A stretch of 64,000 nt of DNA, from contig NZ_HG964457.1 of NCBI RefSeq assembly GCF_000612725.1, forward strand, positions 155,568 to 219,567. Direction: 5' to 3'. The position numbers were made by a program, and so were the translations under genes. Of this stretch, positions 26,585-34,246 are shown in pieces (within the stretch, counting starts at the first letter, position 1; every line of letters begins with the position of its first letter). A model generated the notes under the pieces. That model made no database searches. It was not told where the DNA came from and worked only from the letters and a program-made list of their open reading frames with translations. Source of the DNA: Mycolicibacterium austroafricanum. GTDB taxonomy: Bacteria > Actinomycetota > Actinomycetes > Mycobacteriales > Mycobacteriaceae.

Positions 26585-27822
26585 AGCCCGAACAGCTGGA
26601 TCCAGGCCCACAGTCCGAGCACCGCGGCCACCAGCGTGAGCGGTGCGGTCACCAGGCCGACGCGGCTGAACTCGGCGAAACCGACGCGCATGTCCCGGCG
26701 TACCACGCTGCGCCACAGCAGGTTCGCCAGTGATCCGACATACGTGAGGTTGGGTCCGATGTTCACCCCGATCAGCACCGCCAGCACCGCGGCGGGCCCT
26801 ATGGGTGTGGCCAGGGGGAGCAGTACCAGTACCGCGGGCAGATTGTTGACGACGTTGGACAGCACCGCGGCCACCGCGGCGATCCCGAGCAGCGCGGCCA
26901 GGCCCTGGCCCTCGGGTATCGCGTCGCGCATCGCCGACTCGAGTCCGTTGCGCATCACCGCGGCGACGACGACGCCCAGGCAGAGCACGAAGATGAGGAA
27001 CGGCACGTCGGCCGCCGCGGCGATCCGGGTGACGGTGGTGTGCCGCGTGGCCAGCGCACGCACGCCCAGCACCAGCGCGCCCGCCAGCGCCGCCCAGGCC
27101 GGCGAGAGGCCCAACAGCGAGGTCACGGCGAACCCGAGCAGCGTCAGGCCGAGGACCACCAGCGCGAAGACCGGCACCTCGACCGGCTCGGTGACCGCAG
27201 CGCGCCGGGGTTCCACCGCCAGATCCTTCGCGAAAAACCAACGCAACAACACGAACTCGACCGCGATGGCGGCCAGCCAGGGCAGCGACATGGCCGCGGC
27301 GAAATGTAGAAAGGACAGCCCCGCGGCTCCGAACGCCAGCAGGTTGGTCAGGTTCGACACCGGCAGCAGCAGCGACGCGCTGTTGGCCAGGTGAGCGGTG
27401 GCATAGGCGTGGGGGCGGGGCGGGACGGCCAGCGTGCGCGCGGTGGCCAGTACCACCGGGGTCAGCAGGACGACGGTGGCGTCCAGGCTCAGTATTGCTG
27501 TCACACCCGCCGCGATCGCGAAAACCGAAGCCAGCAAGCGAGTTTGGCCACCGGAGGTGGCCCGCGCCATCATCACCCCGGCGGTGTGGAACAGCCCGAC
27601 GTCATCGCACAGCCGGGCCAGCACCAGCACGGCGGCCAGGAAGCCGACCACGGGCGCCAGGCGGCCGGCCTCGGCCACGGCGTCGTCCCAGGAGATGGCG
27701 CCGCTCGCGATGACCAGACCAGCGGCCGGGACGGCGACGACGGCCTCGGGCCAGCGGTGCGGGCGCAGCAGGGCGAACGCGAGAACCGAGGCGAGGGTGG
27801 CGACGGAGAGGATCAACTCCAT
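26581..27822 (-). CDS. arsB2: SLC13/ArsB-type inner membrane transporter (Rv3578 ArsB2-like)
   Basis: This 413-residue ion-transporter-superfamily protein has about 10-12 membrane helices. It contains SLDATVVLLTPVV and the paired motif SNVVNNLPAVLVLLPLA near the C-terminus, the NNLP element typical of ArsB/NhaD-type permeases. It corresponds to Rv3578 (arsB2). No arsenate reductase or ArsR lies next to it, so the arsenite role is by family only. The ATG at 27822 overlaps the stop of the upstream metallo-hydrolase gene (ATGGAGTTGA), so the two are coupled. Confidence 0.8.
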   Translation of the reverse strand: MELILSVATLASVLAFALLRPHRWPEAVVAVPAAGLVIASGAISWDDAVAEAGRLAPVVGFLAAVLVLARLCDDVGLFHTAGVMMARATSGGQTRLLASVFAIAAGVTAILSLDATVVLLTPVVLATARTLAVPPRPHAYATAHLANSASLLLPVSNLTNLLAFGAAGLSFLHFAAAMSLPWLAAIAVEFVLLRWFFAKDLAVEPRRAAVTEPVEVPVFALVVLGLTLLGFAVTSLLGLSPAWAALAGALVLGVRALATRHTTVTRIAAAADVPFLIFVLCLGVVVAAVMRNGLESAMRDAIPEGQGLAALLGIAAVAAVLSNVVNNLPAVLVLLPLATPIGPAAVLAVLIGVNIGPNLTYVGSLANLLWRSVVRRDMRVGFAEFSRVGLVTAPLTLVAAVLGLWAWIQLFGL

Positions 27823-28727
27823 GGAGCGGCAGGCTGCCACAGCGTGGGCAGGTGTAGACCGACCCCGTCCTCGGCGGCGAGCCGGGACAACACACGCATC
27901 GAGACGTCGAGGTCGTCGACGGCGAACGGCAAGGCGCGCAACGGTTTGTCGAGCGGCCGGAAGAAGTCGTCCCAGTGGATCAGGACCACCTGGCGCGCGC
28001 CGACGGTCCGCACGGTCTGCGTCCAGTAGTCGACCAGGTACCCCTCCGGCTGCAGGCCCAGCTGTCCGACCCCGAGGTAGACCACGTCGGCGCGGCGACC
28101 GGCGAGCGCGTCAGGTACGAAACCGGCACTGCCGACGACGAGCAGTCCCACTCCGGTGGGGCGGTGGTGCACCAGTGTCGACCACGCCTCCCCGCACCGG
28201 TAGGCCGAAACCCGCGCCGGCGGGGTGACCGGTGCCGTGATCGTGCCGGGAAACCGGTCCGGCGGGCAGTGGCTGCCCTCGACGAGGGTGATGTCGTAGC
28301 TGCCTACTGACACGGTCTCGGCCGGGGCGACGACGTCGACGCGGTCCAGCCCGTGCCCGCGGCCGATCGCGGCCGCCGACCGCCCGCCGATCAGCCGGGC
28401 CCCGGTCAGGTCGGCCACCACCGCGGAGTCCATCGCGTGGTCGTAATGGGTGTGCACCGGGGTGACCGCATCCAGGCGCCGCACACCGAGCCGGGACAGA
28501 GCATCGTCGATACGGGATCGCGACGACCTCAGCGGCCGGGCGGCGACGCTCAGATGGCTCGGTCGGGAGAAGAACCCGTCGGTCATCACCGCGGATTCGC
28601 CGTCGTCGACCAGAAGTGTGGTCACTCCCGCCCACGTCACCGTCACCGGCGCGCCGGGCGGGGCCGGGGGTAGGTCGAAGTACGCGGAGTAGGCCTGCAA
28701 GTCAGGCCGGCCGAGCTTGAGGCGCAT
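27813..28727 (-). CDS. MBL-fold metallo-hydrolase (Rv3577 type)
   Basis: This 304-residue metallo-beta-lactamase-fold protein of the UlaG/N-acyl-phosphatidylethanolamine phospholipase-D-like branch has the motif VHTHYDHAMDS (HxHxDH) and a second His in VEGSHCPPDR. Further likely ligands are in LIHWDDFFRP. The N-terminal VTVTWAGVTTLLVDDG precedes the zinc site, as in that branch. The substrate is unknown. It is the first gene of a coupled pair with the ArsB-type permease, as in M. tuberculosis. Confidence 0.82.
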   Translation of the reverse strand: MRLKLGRPDLQAYSAYFDLPPAPPGAPVTVTWAGVTTLLVDDGESAVMTDGFFSRPSHLSVAARPLRSSRSRIDDALSRLGVRRLDAVTPVHTHYDHAMDSAVVADLTGARLIGGRSAAAIGRGHGLDRVDVVAPAETVSVGSYDITLVEGSHCPPDRFPGTITAPVTPPARVSAYRCGEAWSTLVHHRPTGVGLLVVGSAGFVPDALAGRRADVVYLGVGQLGLQPEGYLVDYWTQTVRTVGARQVVLIHWDDFFRPLDKPLRALPFAVDDLDVSMRVLSRLAAEDGVGLHLPTLWQPAAPWS

Positions 28728-28782
28728 CTGGTCACCCTAGGTGGACCACTGCGAAGGGGGCGACAGTTGCAGCCGGCCGAAG

Positions 28783-29043
28783 CTATCGCCGGGGGTGCTC
28801 GGAAAACAGTTCGCCCCAGATTCGCAGCGCCTCATCACGGTGTGATGTGTGCCCGCTGTGGGCATCGGCGACGGCGATAAGCGCTCTGGTGACCTCGCCG
28901 AGGGGAAGGCCCATACGGTGCGCGGCGGCAGCGATCTCTGCGAAAGCCTGATCTTCGGAGCAGCGGCGCAGGGCCATGAGGATACCGACCGCAACATCAA
29001 TGCTTCTACGGGACAGGAGATCTGGGTGCAGCGGCGCATGCAT
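28783..29043 (-). CDS. Stand-alone ANTAR domain protein
   Basis: This 86-residue protein is essentially one ANTAR RNA-binding domain. It has the three-helix pattern with a conserved Ala/Gly turn (SIDVAVGILMALRRCSEDQAFAEIAAAAHRMGLPLGEVTRALI). ANTAR proteins bind paired RNA hairpins and prevent termination, usually under control of a fused GAF/PAS or receiver domain, which is absent here. The ATG at 29043 has AGGAGG 11 bases upstream and is preferred to the GTG at 29106. It diverges from rpmE2; the Zur box at 29129-29143 lies between them. Confidence 0.78.
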   Translation of the reverse strand: MHAPLHPDLLSRRSIDVAVGILMALRRCSEDQAFAEIAAAAHRMGLPLGEVTRALIAVADAHSGHTSHRDEALRIWGELFSEHPRR

Positions 29044-29128
29044 CGGGAAGGGCACCTCCTCTGGATCGGCGCGGGGGAAGCCCGTTCGGGCCGTTCGGGT
29101 TGTCACTGTACCCTCGGAAGCGTATTAA

Positions 29129-29143
29129 TGGAAATGGTTTTCA
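29129..29143. promoter_or_regulatory. Zur box 1 (rpmE2 / ANTAR gene)
   Basis: TGGAAATGGTTTTCA matches the mycobacterial Zur (FurB) palindrome TGAAAATNATTTTCA at all but two defined positions. It sits in a locally AT-rich patch, 23 bases before the rpmE2 ATG. With zinc, Zur would repress rpmE2. Confidence 0.82.
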
Positions 29144-29165
29144 ATAACGACAGTGGAAGGTGCAC

Positions 29166-29441
29166 ATGAAGCCAGGAATCCACCCCGACTACCACCCGGT
29201 CGTCTTCCAGGACGCGAACACCGGCAAGCAGTTCCTCACCCGATCCACGTTGACGAGCGCGCGAACCGTCGAATGGGAAACGTCCGAGGGTGTTCGCGAA
29301 TATCCGCTTGTCGTCGTCGAGGTCACGTCGGATTCACATCCGTTCTGGACCGGCAGTCGTCGAATCGTCGATGCGGCCGGACAGGTCGAGAAGTTCCGTC
29401 GGCGATACGGCTCTCGCAAATCGGGTGCTAGCTCCGACTGA
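29166..29441 (+). CDS. rpmE2: Type B (zinc-independent) 50S ribosomal protein L31
   Basis: This 91-residue L31 paralogue starts MKPGIHPDYHPVVFQD and has SHPFWTGSRRIVDAAGQVEKFRRRYG. It lacks the CxxC zinc ligands of the housekeeping protein, so it is the C- form that replaces zinc-bearing L31 under zinc starvation and frees zinc. A GGAAGG sequence precedes the ATG at 29166 by a few bases; a GTG six bases earlier is an alternative. A Zur box lies directly upstream. It overlaps the MRF-type gene by 14 bases tail to tail. Confidence 0.95.
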   Translation: MKPGIHPDYHPVVFQDANTGKQFLTRSTLTSARTVEWETSEGVREYPLVVVEVTSDSHPFWTGSRRIVDAAGQVEKFRRRYGSRKSGASSD

Positions 29442-30645
29442 AGCCGGTGGGGTCGCCCTCGTCGGGCCGGTCGCGGGTGGCGGCCCCGTCCGCCTTGTCG
29501 AGGCCCTCGCAGGGGTCTTCATGCCATTCCCCGAACGGGTCTTCCCAGTGTGCCCACAGGTCGGGCCGGGAAAGTTCATCGTCGGTGAGCAGCGCTGCGG
29601 AAAGTGAGGCGGTGACGGCCTCGGGGTCGGCCCCGCAGATGAGTGCGGTCAGAGAGATGTGACGGTCGCCGAACTGCTCGTCCCATCGCAGGCTGGCCAA
29701 CACCGCGCGTTCGGGGTCGGGGTCGGCCGGTTCGTCAATCGCCGAGGCGGCCAGCCACTCGCCGGCATGGCCCACGCGCAGTCCGCCGCCGGCCGATTCG
29801 ATCCACAGCACAACGTCGGGTTGACTTGCCAGCCAGGCACGTCCGCGCAGTCGGACTACACCGTCGAGAAGGTCATCGATTGCCCGGTGCAGGCGAAGCG
29901 GGTGAAACGGCCGGATCGCCTGGAATTCAACGAGCTTCACGCCGTGCTCGGCGACCAGCGGAGGCTCGCCGGAGAGCAGAGGCTCGTGCGGGTCATGGTC
30001 CGCGCCACGCCGTGCGCTGTCGCTCAGCGCATCAAGTGCCGAGCTCAGTTGTTCGGTGCCGGTGATGATCTGAGCCCGGGGTGCGAGTCGGTGAAGTACC
30101 GCCTGCGTCGTGCGGTCGGGTGCCGATAGCAGCAGCACGTCGGCGAACTCGGCCTGTCCCACCACCACTTGGGCAACGGTCCGGCCATCGTCGAGGACGT
30201 CGGCGCCCAGGGCATCGGTCAGCCATTGCCCGGTGGCCACGGTGGTGATCACCGCCTCGATTCGCACGTCGCGGGCGGCGGGTCCGTCGATATACCCGGG
30301 TCCCACCACCACGTCGACGTTGTTGATGTCCCAGCAGAGCGGTTCTGGCTCCAGCCACGGGGGAAGGTGAACGACGACGCGGCTCACGTCATCACGGCGG
30401 TGCAACCGGCGCAACAGGACGAGCAGGTCGCTTCTGATCGTGCAGTCGACGCAGCAGTTCATGAGCTCGATCGGCCACTGCGAGGTGTGTGGTTCGTCGC
30501 CTCGGCGGATGCAGACCGACCGCAGCACGACTTGTCCGTCGAAGCGGTGTCTGACCACAAGGGTGCCCGACTTGTGGAGCAGGGCTTCACTGATCTGGTC
30601 CGTCAATTCCTGGCCGGAGACGAGGAGCACCGGTGTCCGATTCAC
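29428..30645 (-). CDS. mrf: CobW-like protein of the Mpy-recruitment-factor (MRF) type
   Basis: This 405-residue COG0523-related protein has a degenerate N-terminus: VSGQELTDQIS replaces the Walker A GxxxxGKT. The CxCC region is altered to NCCVDCTIRSDLL. A CobW C-terminal domain follows (VKLVEFQAIRPFHPLRLHRAIDDLL) and the tail is acidic. In M. smegmatis a CobW-like protein encoded with the C- ribosomal proteins (MRF) recruits the hibernation factor Mpy to ribosomes under zinc depletion. Zur control, L31 next door and the lost P-loop fit that role. The GTG start is 14 bases from Zur box 2. The exact assignment needs a homology search. Confidence 0.75.
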   Translation of the reverse strand: MNRTPVLLVSGQELTDQISEALLHKSGTLVVRHRFDGQVVLRSVCIRRGDEPHTSQWPIELMNCCVDCTIRSDLLVLLRRLHRRDDVSRVVVHLPPWLEPEPLCWDINNVDVVVGPGYIDGPAARDVRIEAVITTVATGQWLTDALGADVLDDGRTVAQVVVGQAEFADVLLLSAPDRTTQAVLHRLAPRAQIITGTEQLSSALDALSDSARRGADHDPHEPLLSGEPPLVAEHGVKLVEFQAIRPFHPLRLHRAIDDLLDGVVRLRGRAWLASQPDVVLWIESAGGGLRVGHAGEWLAASAIDEPADPDPERAVLASLRWDEQFGDRHISLTALICGADPEAVTASLSAALLTDDELSRPDLWAHWEDPFGEWHEDPCEGLDKADGAATRDRPDEGDPTGFSRS

Positions 30646-30658
30646 AACCCAACCCTAA

Positions 30659-30673
30659 CGAAAATCATTTCCA
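30659..30673. promoter_or_regulatory. Zur box 2 (MRF-type gene)
   Basis: CGAAAATCATTTCCA differs from TGAAAATNATTTTCA at two positions and is flanked by AT-rich bases. It lies 14 bases upstream of the GTG of the MRF-type gene. Confidence 0.82.
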
Positions 30674-30728
30674 TTAACACTCGGGTGCAGATTACGCTGT
30701 CGCGCCTCACGTGGGAAACCGAGCTCGG

Positions 30729-31445
30729 TCAGTAGCTGTAGGTGTTCTCGGGTGGATCGATCTGCTCGACGACCGTGACATCCAGCTGCGGTATGAAGCT
30801 GCGCGACGAATCGCTTTGTCCGGCTGGGACCTTGCCCTCAACCCGGACCCAGGTGCCGTCGGGAAGGTTGCCCGCCGAGGTGGCCGCCGGTCCGCCGAGG
30901 ACGATCCTGGCCAGCTGGGCGTCAGCGGCGCAGCACAGAATGACCACCCGTCCGAGATCGGTACGGGCACCGTCCTTGATCGTGAATCCGGTGACGCTGA
31001 CGACCCGATCGTCGAGCGTGCCTGCGGAGTCCTGTGCGATTCGGATGAGCAGGTCGGGAAGCGAGATCTCCGGAGCACGCTCGTCGGACAGCGGAGGAAA
31101 CGGTCTCCGGAGCACATCGGTGGAGATCGCGGTGACCGAAGTGCGCGCGGTCAGCGGACCGATGGCAGGCGGAACAATGAACGCCAGCAACGCAACCGGG
31201 ACCAGAAGCAACCAGACGATTCCCGACCGGTGCTCATGGCCGCCGTGTGTGGCTTCGGTGTGGCCACCCCGGCGGACATCTCTGACGATGGAGACCACCG
31301 CCAATGTGATGAGTAGGGCTGCCGAGGCCAACAACCACGGCTGCAGTGAGGGTTTCACGTAGCGGGTGTAGGCGCCGCTGAAAGTGATGAGCGCGGCGCT
31401 CACCCCGACGAGCAGCAGCAGGGCATTCTCGGTTTCGCGGTTCAT
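30729..31445 (-). CDS. TIGR03943 family membrane protein
   Basis: This 238-residue protein has three or four N-terminal membrane helices separated by a His-rich loop (RRGGHTEATHGGHEHRSG). A soluble extracytoplasmic domain follows (VVSVTGFTIKDGARTDLGRVVILCCAADA...GTWVRVEGKV). The pattern is the TIGR03943 family, which accompanies UPF0718 permeases. The ATG at 31445 overlaps the permease stop (ATGA). The long ORF extending to 32597 in this frame is antisense-like and rejected. Metal transport is suggested by the His-rich loop and the zinc-linked surroundings, not shown. Confidence 0.82.
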   Translation of the reverse strand: MNRETENALLLLVGVSAALITFSGAYTRYVKPSLQPWLLASAALLITLAVVSIVRDVRRGGHTEATHGGHEHRSGIVWLLLVPVALLAFIVPPAIGPLTARTSVTAISTDVLRRPFPPLSDERAPEISLPDLLIRIAQDSAGTLDDRVVSVTGFTIKDGARTDLGRVVILCCAADAQLARIVLGGPAATSAGNLPDGTWVRVEGKVPAGQSDSSRSFIPQLDVTVVEQIDPPENTYSY

Positions 31446-32440
31446 CGATTTCCCAGCACGAGAAGTCCGACGATCGTCGCCGTCGCCGTCGCGACGACGA
31501 ACGTCACCGGCGCGAACCGAATGGCGAAGGCGCGTCCGAACATCCCCACTTGCATTGCGAACAGTTTGATATCGACGGCGGGTCCGACCACGAGAAACAC
31601 CAGGCGGGGCAGCAGCGGCAGCATCGACAGGCTGGCGGCGACGAACGCGTCGGCTTCGGAGCACAGCGCCAGCACCACTGCGAGCAGCGCCATCACTGCG
31701 ATGCCGAGCAGGAGTTGACCGGCGAGATGCTCGAACATCCAGGCTGGGACCAGCAAATGCAGCGCCGCGGCGGCTGCCGCTCCCACGACGAGGAACGAAC
31801 TCGCCTGCAGGAAATCGTGCCGCGCCGCCTCGGAAAAGGCCGTCCAGCGGGAGCCACCGGTCGAATGCTCGTGCGGGACGCGGCGGGTGATCCAGCGTGG
31901 CAGGCCGAATCGCGCCCAGAGCCCGCCCATGATGAGCGCGGTGATGAGCGACGCCGCGCAGCGCGCGACGACCATGCCGGGTTCGCCGGGAAAGGCTACT
32001 GCGGTGGCCACCAGGACGACGGGGTTGATCGCGGGTGCGGCCAGCATGAATGTCAAAGCCGCTGCCCCGACGGTGCCCTCGCCGAACAACCGGCGGGCGA
32101 TGGGTACCGAACCGCATTCGCACCCGGGTAGCGCGAAGCCGCCGACACCGGCCGCCAGGATTGCCGCGGACGGCCGCTTGGGTAGCCATCGCGCCAACCG
32201 GTCCGGGGTGACCAGTGCGGCCACTGCGCCGCTGATCACCACTCCGAGTGCCAGAAAAGGCAAGGCTTGGACGAAGATTCCGCAGAACACAGTGGCAGCG
32301 GTGGCGACACCGGGTGTGCCCGCGACGAATCCACGCAAGATACCGCCGACGAGTGCGAGTCCCACCACCGCGATGACGAGAACGTGCATCGAATTGGGTC
32401 GGTAGCGCGTTGACGGTGTCCCGACTGCCACGGCGGCCAT
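31442..32440 (-). CDS. UPF0718 (DUF318) family permease
   Basis: This 332-residue protein has about eight membrane helices. It contains the family motif PGCECGSVPIARRL and a later polar membrane segment LALCSEADAFVAASL, both typical of UPF0718 permeases with conserved Cys. Family members near ArsR or zinc genes are thought to move metal ions or metalloid compounds; the substrate is not known. The start at 32440 is kept, but the ATG at 32389 (MHVLVIAVVGL) is equally possible. It is coupled to the TIGR03943 gene. No Zur box precedes it. The 170 bases upstream (32441-32610) hold no gene I can support. Confidence 0.82.
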   Translation of the reverse strand: MAAVAVGTPSTRYRPNSMHVLVIAVVGLALVGGILRGFVAGTPGVATAATVFCGIFVQALPFLALGVVISGAVAALVTPDRLARWLPKRPSAAILAAGVGGFALPGCECGSVPIARRLFGEGTVGAAALTFMLAAPAINPVVLVATAVAFPGEPGMVVARCAASLITALIMGGLWARFGLPRWITRRVPHEHSTGGSRWTAFSEAARHDFLQASSFLVVGAAAAAALHLLVPAWMFEHLAGQLLLGIAVMALLAVVLALCSEADAFVAASLSMLPLLPRLVFLVVGPAVDIKLFAMQVGMFGRAFAIRFAPVTFVVATATATIVGLLVLGNR

Positions 32441-32610
32441 TGTGCCACCGGGGCGTCGTCCCCATCCCGGATGGCGATGGTGAGTTCGAAAGCTGAGGTG
32501 GTTTCCGCCTGCGGTCGCTGCGGTCCGAATGTGCTTGCCGGTGCCGCGTTTTCCAACGACTCGGATTTCGCCACACAGAAACGGCCGTCGAGATCAACTC
32601 GACAGCTCAG

Positions 32611-33807
32611 CTATTGCGCCAGCCGCACACTGCGCACACCCGCGATTGCCGCGCCCATGCACGCTGCGGCGACAACCCCTGCGAACCAGGGGAACACCGC
32701 CGCGAGGTCCCACCGTGTGGCGGCCCAGCCGGCGATCAGCGTGGGCACCGCCATGGCGGAGTAGGCCAGCAGGTAGAACGCCGACATCGTCTCGCCGCGC
32801 CTCCCTGCGGGGACCACGTCGGACAGGTGTCGCAGTGAGCCTCCGAAGCCGAGCCCGAACGTCGCACCGAGCAGGGCGGCAGCGACGAACACCAGTTGCC
32901 ATTGATGGGTCAGCAGCACCGGGATGGTGAGCAGCAGCGCGGCGGCCATCCCGGCGTCGCCGAGGATCGCCGAGTATCGTGCCGGCACCCTGGTCGCCGC
33001 CAACTGGGCGAGCGCGGCGGCGAACGCGGTGGTGCCGACGACGGCGCCGCCGAACACGAGGTTGTCGATGTGGGTCTGGCGCGCCGCCAGCGACGGATAC
33101 AGCGACAGGAGCACGCCGAGCACCGACCACGACGCCATCGCGCCCAGCGCGGAGAACCAGAAGTCGGCGCGGATCTCCGCAGGGACGGCGGGTCTGGCGA
33201 TCCGGATCGGGCCGCGGGTGCGGGCGGTGTGCGGTTCGCGCAGCGCCAGCACTCCGACACCGACGACCAGGCAGATCACCGCGACGACCGCGTACGGCGT
33301 GCGCAGCGGATGCGGGGCGTACTGGGCGAGCAGTGCGGACCCGAGGATCGCCACGGTCATGCCGATGTTGAAGCTGACCCCGCTGAGCTGACCGGCGCGC
33401 ACGCCGTGGTCGGGTCGCAGGTCGAGCAGGGCCGCGGCGCCAGCGACCACGATCGAGCCCACCGCCGCCCCGTGGATCGTGCGGGCCAGCAGCAGCATCG
33501 CCATGCTGTCGGCGATCAGGAACACGCCGAGCCCGATCAGCAGCGCGACAAGGGCGCCGACCAGCACCGGCTTGCGGCCCACGACGTCGGAGATCCTGCC
33601 CGAGACGAGCACGGCGGCCAGCGCGGCGACGGCGTACACCGCGAACACGACGGTGGTGGCCAGCGGTGAGAGGTGCCAGTTCGTCTCGTAGATGCCGTAC
33701 AGCGGTGCAGGCAGTCCGGACACCCCGAGCGCCACCCCGCTCAACACCAGCAGCAACGGGTAGGCCCAGCGCTGGGTGTCGGGGATCGAGCGGTCGAACG
33801 CCACCAT
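32611..33807 (-). CDS. Major facilitator superfamily transporter
   Basis: This 398-residue protein has twelve predicted membrane helices. Its loop 2-3 motif VSGRISDVVGRKPVLVG is the MFS motif A. No drug or sugar signature stands out. It diverges from the HTH regulator at 33893, with a large inverted repeat between the two starts, so this transporter is the likely regulated gene. The pattern (regulator plus divergent exporter) suggests ligand-responsive efflux; the ligand is unknown. Confidence 0.85.
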   Translation of the reverse strand: MVAFDRSIPDTQRWAYPLLLVLSGVALGVSGLPAPLYGIYETNWHLSPLATTVVFAVYAVAALAAVLVSGRISDVVGRKPVLVGALVALLIGLGVFLIADSMAMLLLARTIHGAAVGSIVVAGAAALLDLRPDHGVRAGQLSGVSFNIGMTVAILGSALLAQYAPHPLRTPYAVVAVICLVVGVGVLALREPHTARTRGPIRIARPAVPAEIRADFWFSALGAMASWSVLGVLLSLYPSLAARQTHIDNLVFGGAVVGTTAFAAALAQLAATRVPARYSAILGDAGMAAALLLTIPVLLTHQWQLVFVAAALLGATFGLGFGGSLRHLSDVVPAGRRGETMSAFYLLAYSAMAVPTLIAGWAATRWDLAAVFPWFAGVVAAACMGAAIAGVRSVRLAQ

Positions 33808-33831
33808 TCGGCTTCACTCCCGGATCGGCAA

Positions 33832-33888
33832 GGTTTGACGGACATCGAACCCGGCCGAGCGTACGCTGGGTTCGACCAACATCAAACC
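33832..33888. promoter_or_regulatory. Paired inverted-repeat operator between MFS and HTH regulator genes
   Basis: Two 21-base arms, 33832-33852 and 33868-33888, are inverted copies: GGTTTGA and TCGAACCC in the first match GGGTTCGA and TCAAACC in the second, with six unmatched bases in each arm. Each arm is itself an imperfect dyad (TTTGA-N6-TCGAA). This suits two dimers of the adjacent ArsR-like regulator. Confidence 0.65.
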
Positions 33889-33892
33889 CGCC

Positions 33893-34246
33893 GTGACGAA
33901 GGATATTCCCGTGGCCGCTGAAGCGCTGGTCGGCGATCCGTCGGCGCATCCCGTGGCTCCGCTCCAGCAGGTGCTGGCCGCGATCCACGATCCCGTCCGT
34001 CTCGAGATCGTCCGGCGTCTGCACAACGCGGGAGGGCCCATGCAGTGCGGGGCACTCTACGACGGCATCAACAAGTCGACGGCCACTCACCACTTCAAGG
34101 TTCTGCGGGAGGCGGGCGTCACCGAACGCCTCGTCATCGACGGCCTGACCTACCAGCGGCTGCGCCGTGAGCAGGTCGGCGCCGCCATTCCCGGTCTGCT
34201 CGAGAGTGTGGTGGCCGGCGCCAACCGGGAGGCCGGCCTCAGCTGA
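33893..34246 (+). CDS. ArsR-like helix-turn-helix transcriptional regulator
   Basis: This 117-residue winged-helix protein has LAAIHDPVRLEIVRRLHNAGG at the start of the fold and the recognition helix in INKSTATHHFKVLREAGV. No cysteine metal-binding motif (ELCVCDL) is present, so it probably senses an organic ligand or is of the non-metal ArsR branch. The GTG at 33893 is used; GTG 33911 is possible. It is divergent from the MFS gene across a paired operator, indicating control of the transporter and itself. It overlaps pxpA by eight bases tail to tail. Confidence 0.82.
   Translation: MTKDIPVAAEALVGDPSAHPVAPLQQVLAAIHDPVRLEIVRRLHNAGGPMQCGALYDGINKSTATHHFKVLREAGVTERLVIDGLTYQRLRREQVGAAIPGLLESVVAGANREAGLS

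Noticed and set aside
32236..32574. Minus-strand 112-codon frame (MAKSESLENAAPAST...) upstream of and overlapping the permease
   Set aside because: I considered a small zinc-starvation ribosomal protein, but it matches none of L28, L33, S14 or S18 and most of it lies inside the permease gene.
31446..32597. Long N-terminal extension of the TIGR03943 gene frame
   Set aside because: It overlaps the UPF0718 permease gene entirely in another frame and is Arg/His-rich; the ATG at 31445 coupled by ATGA is the real start.
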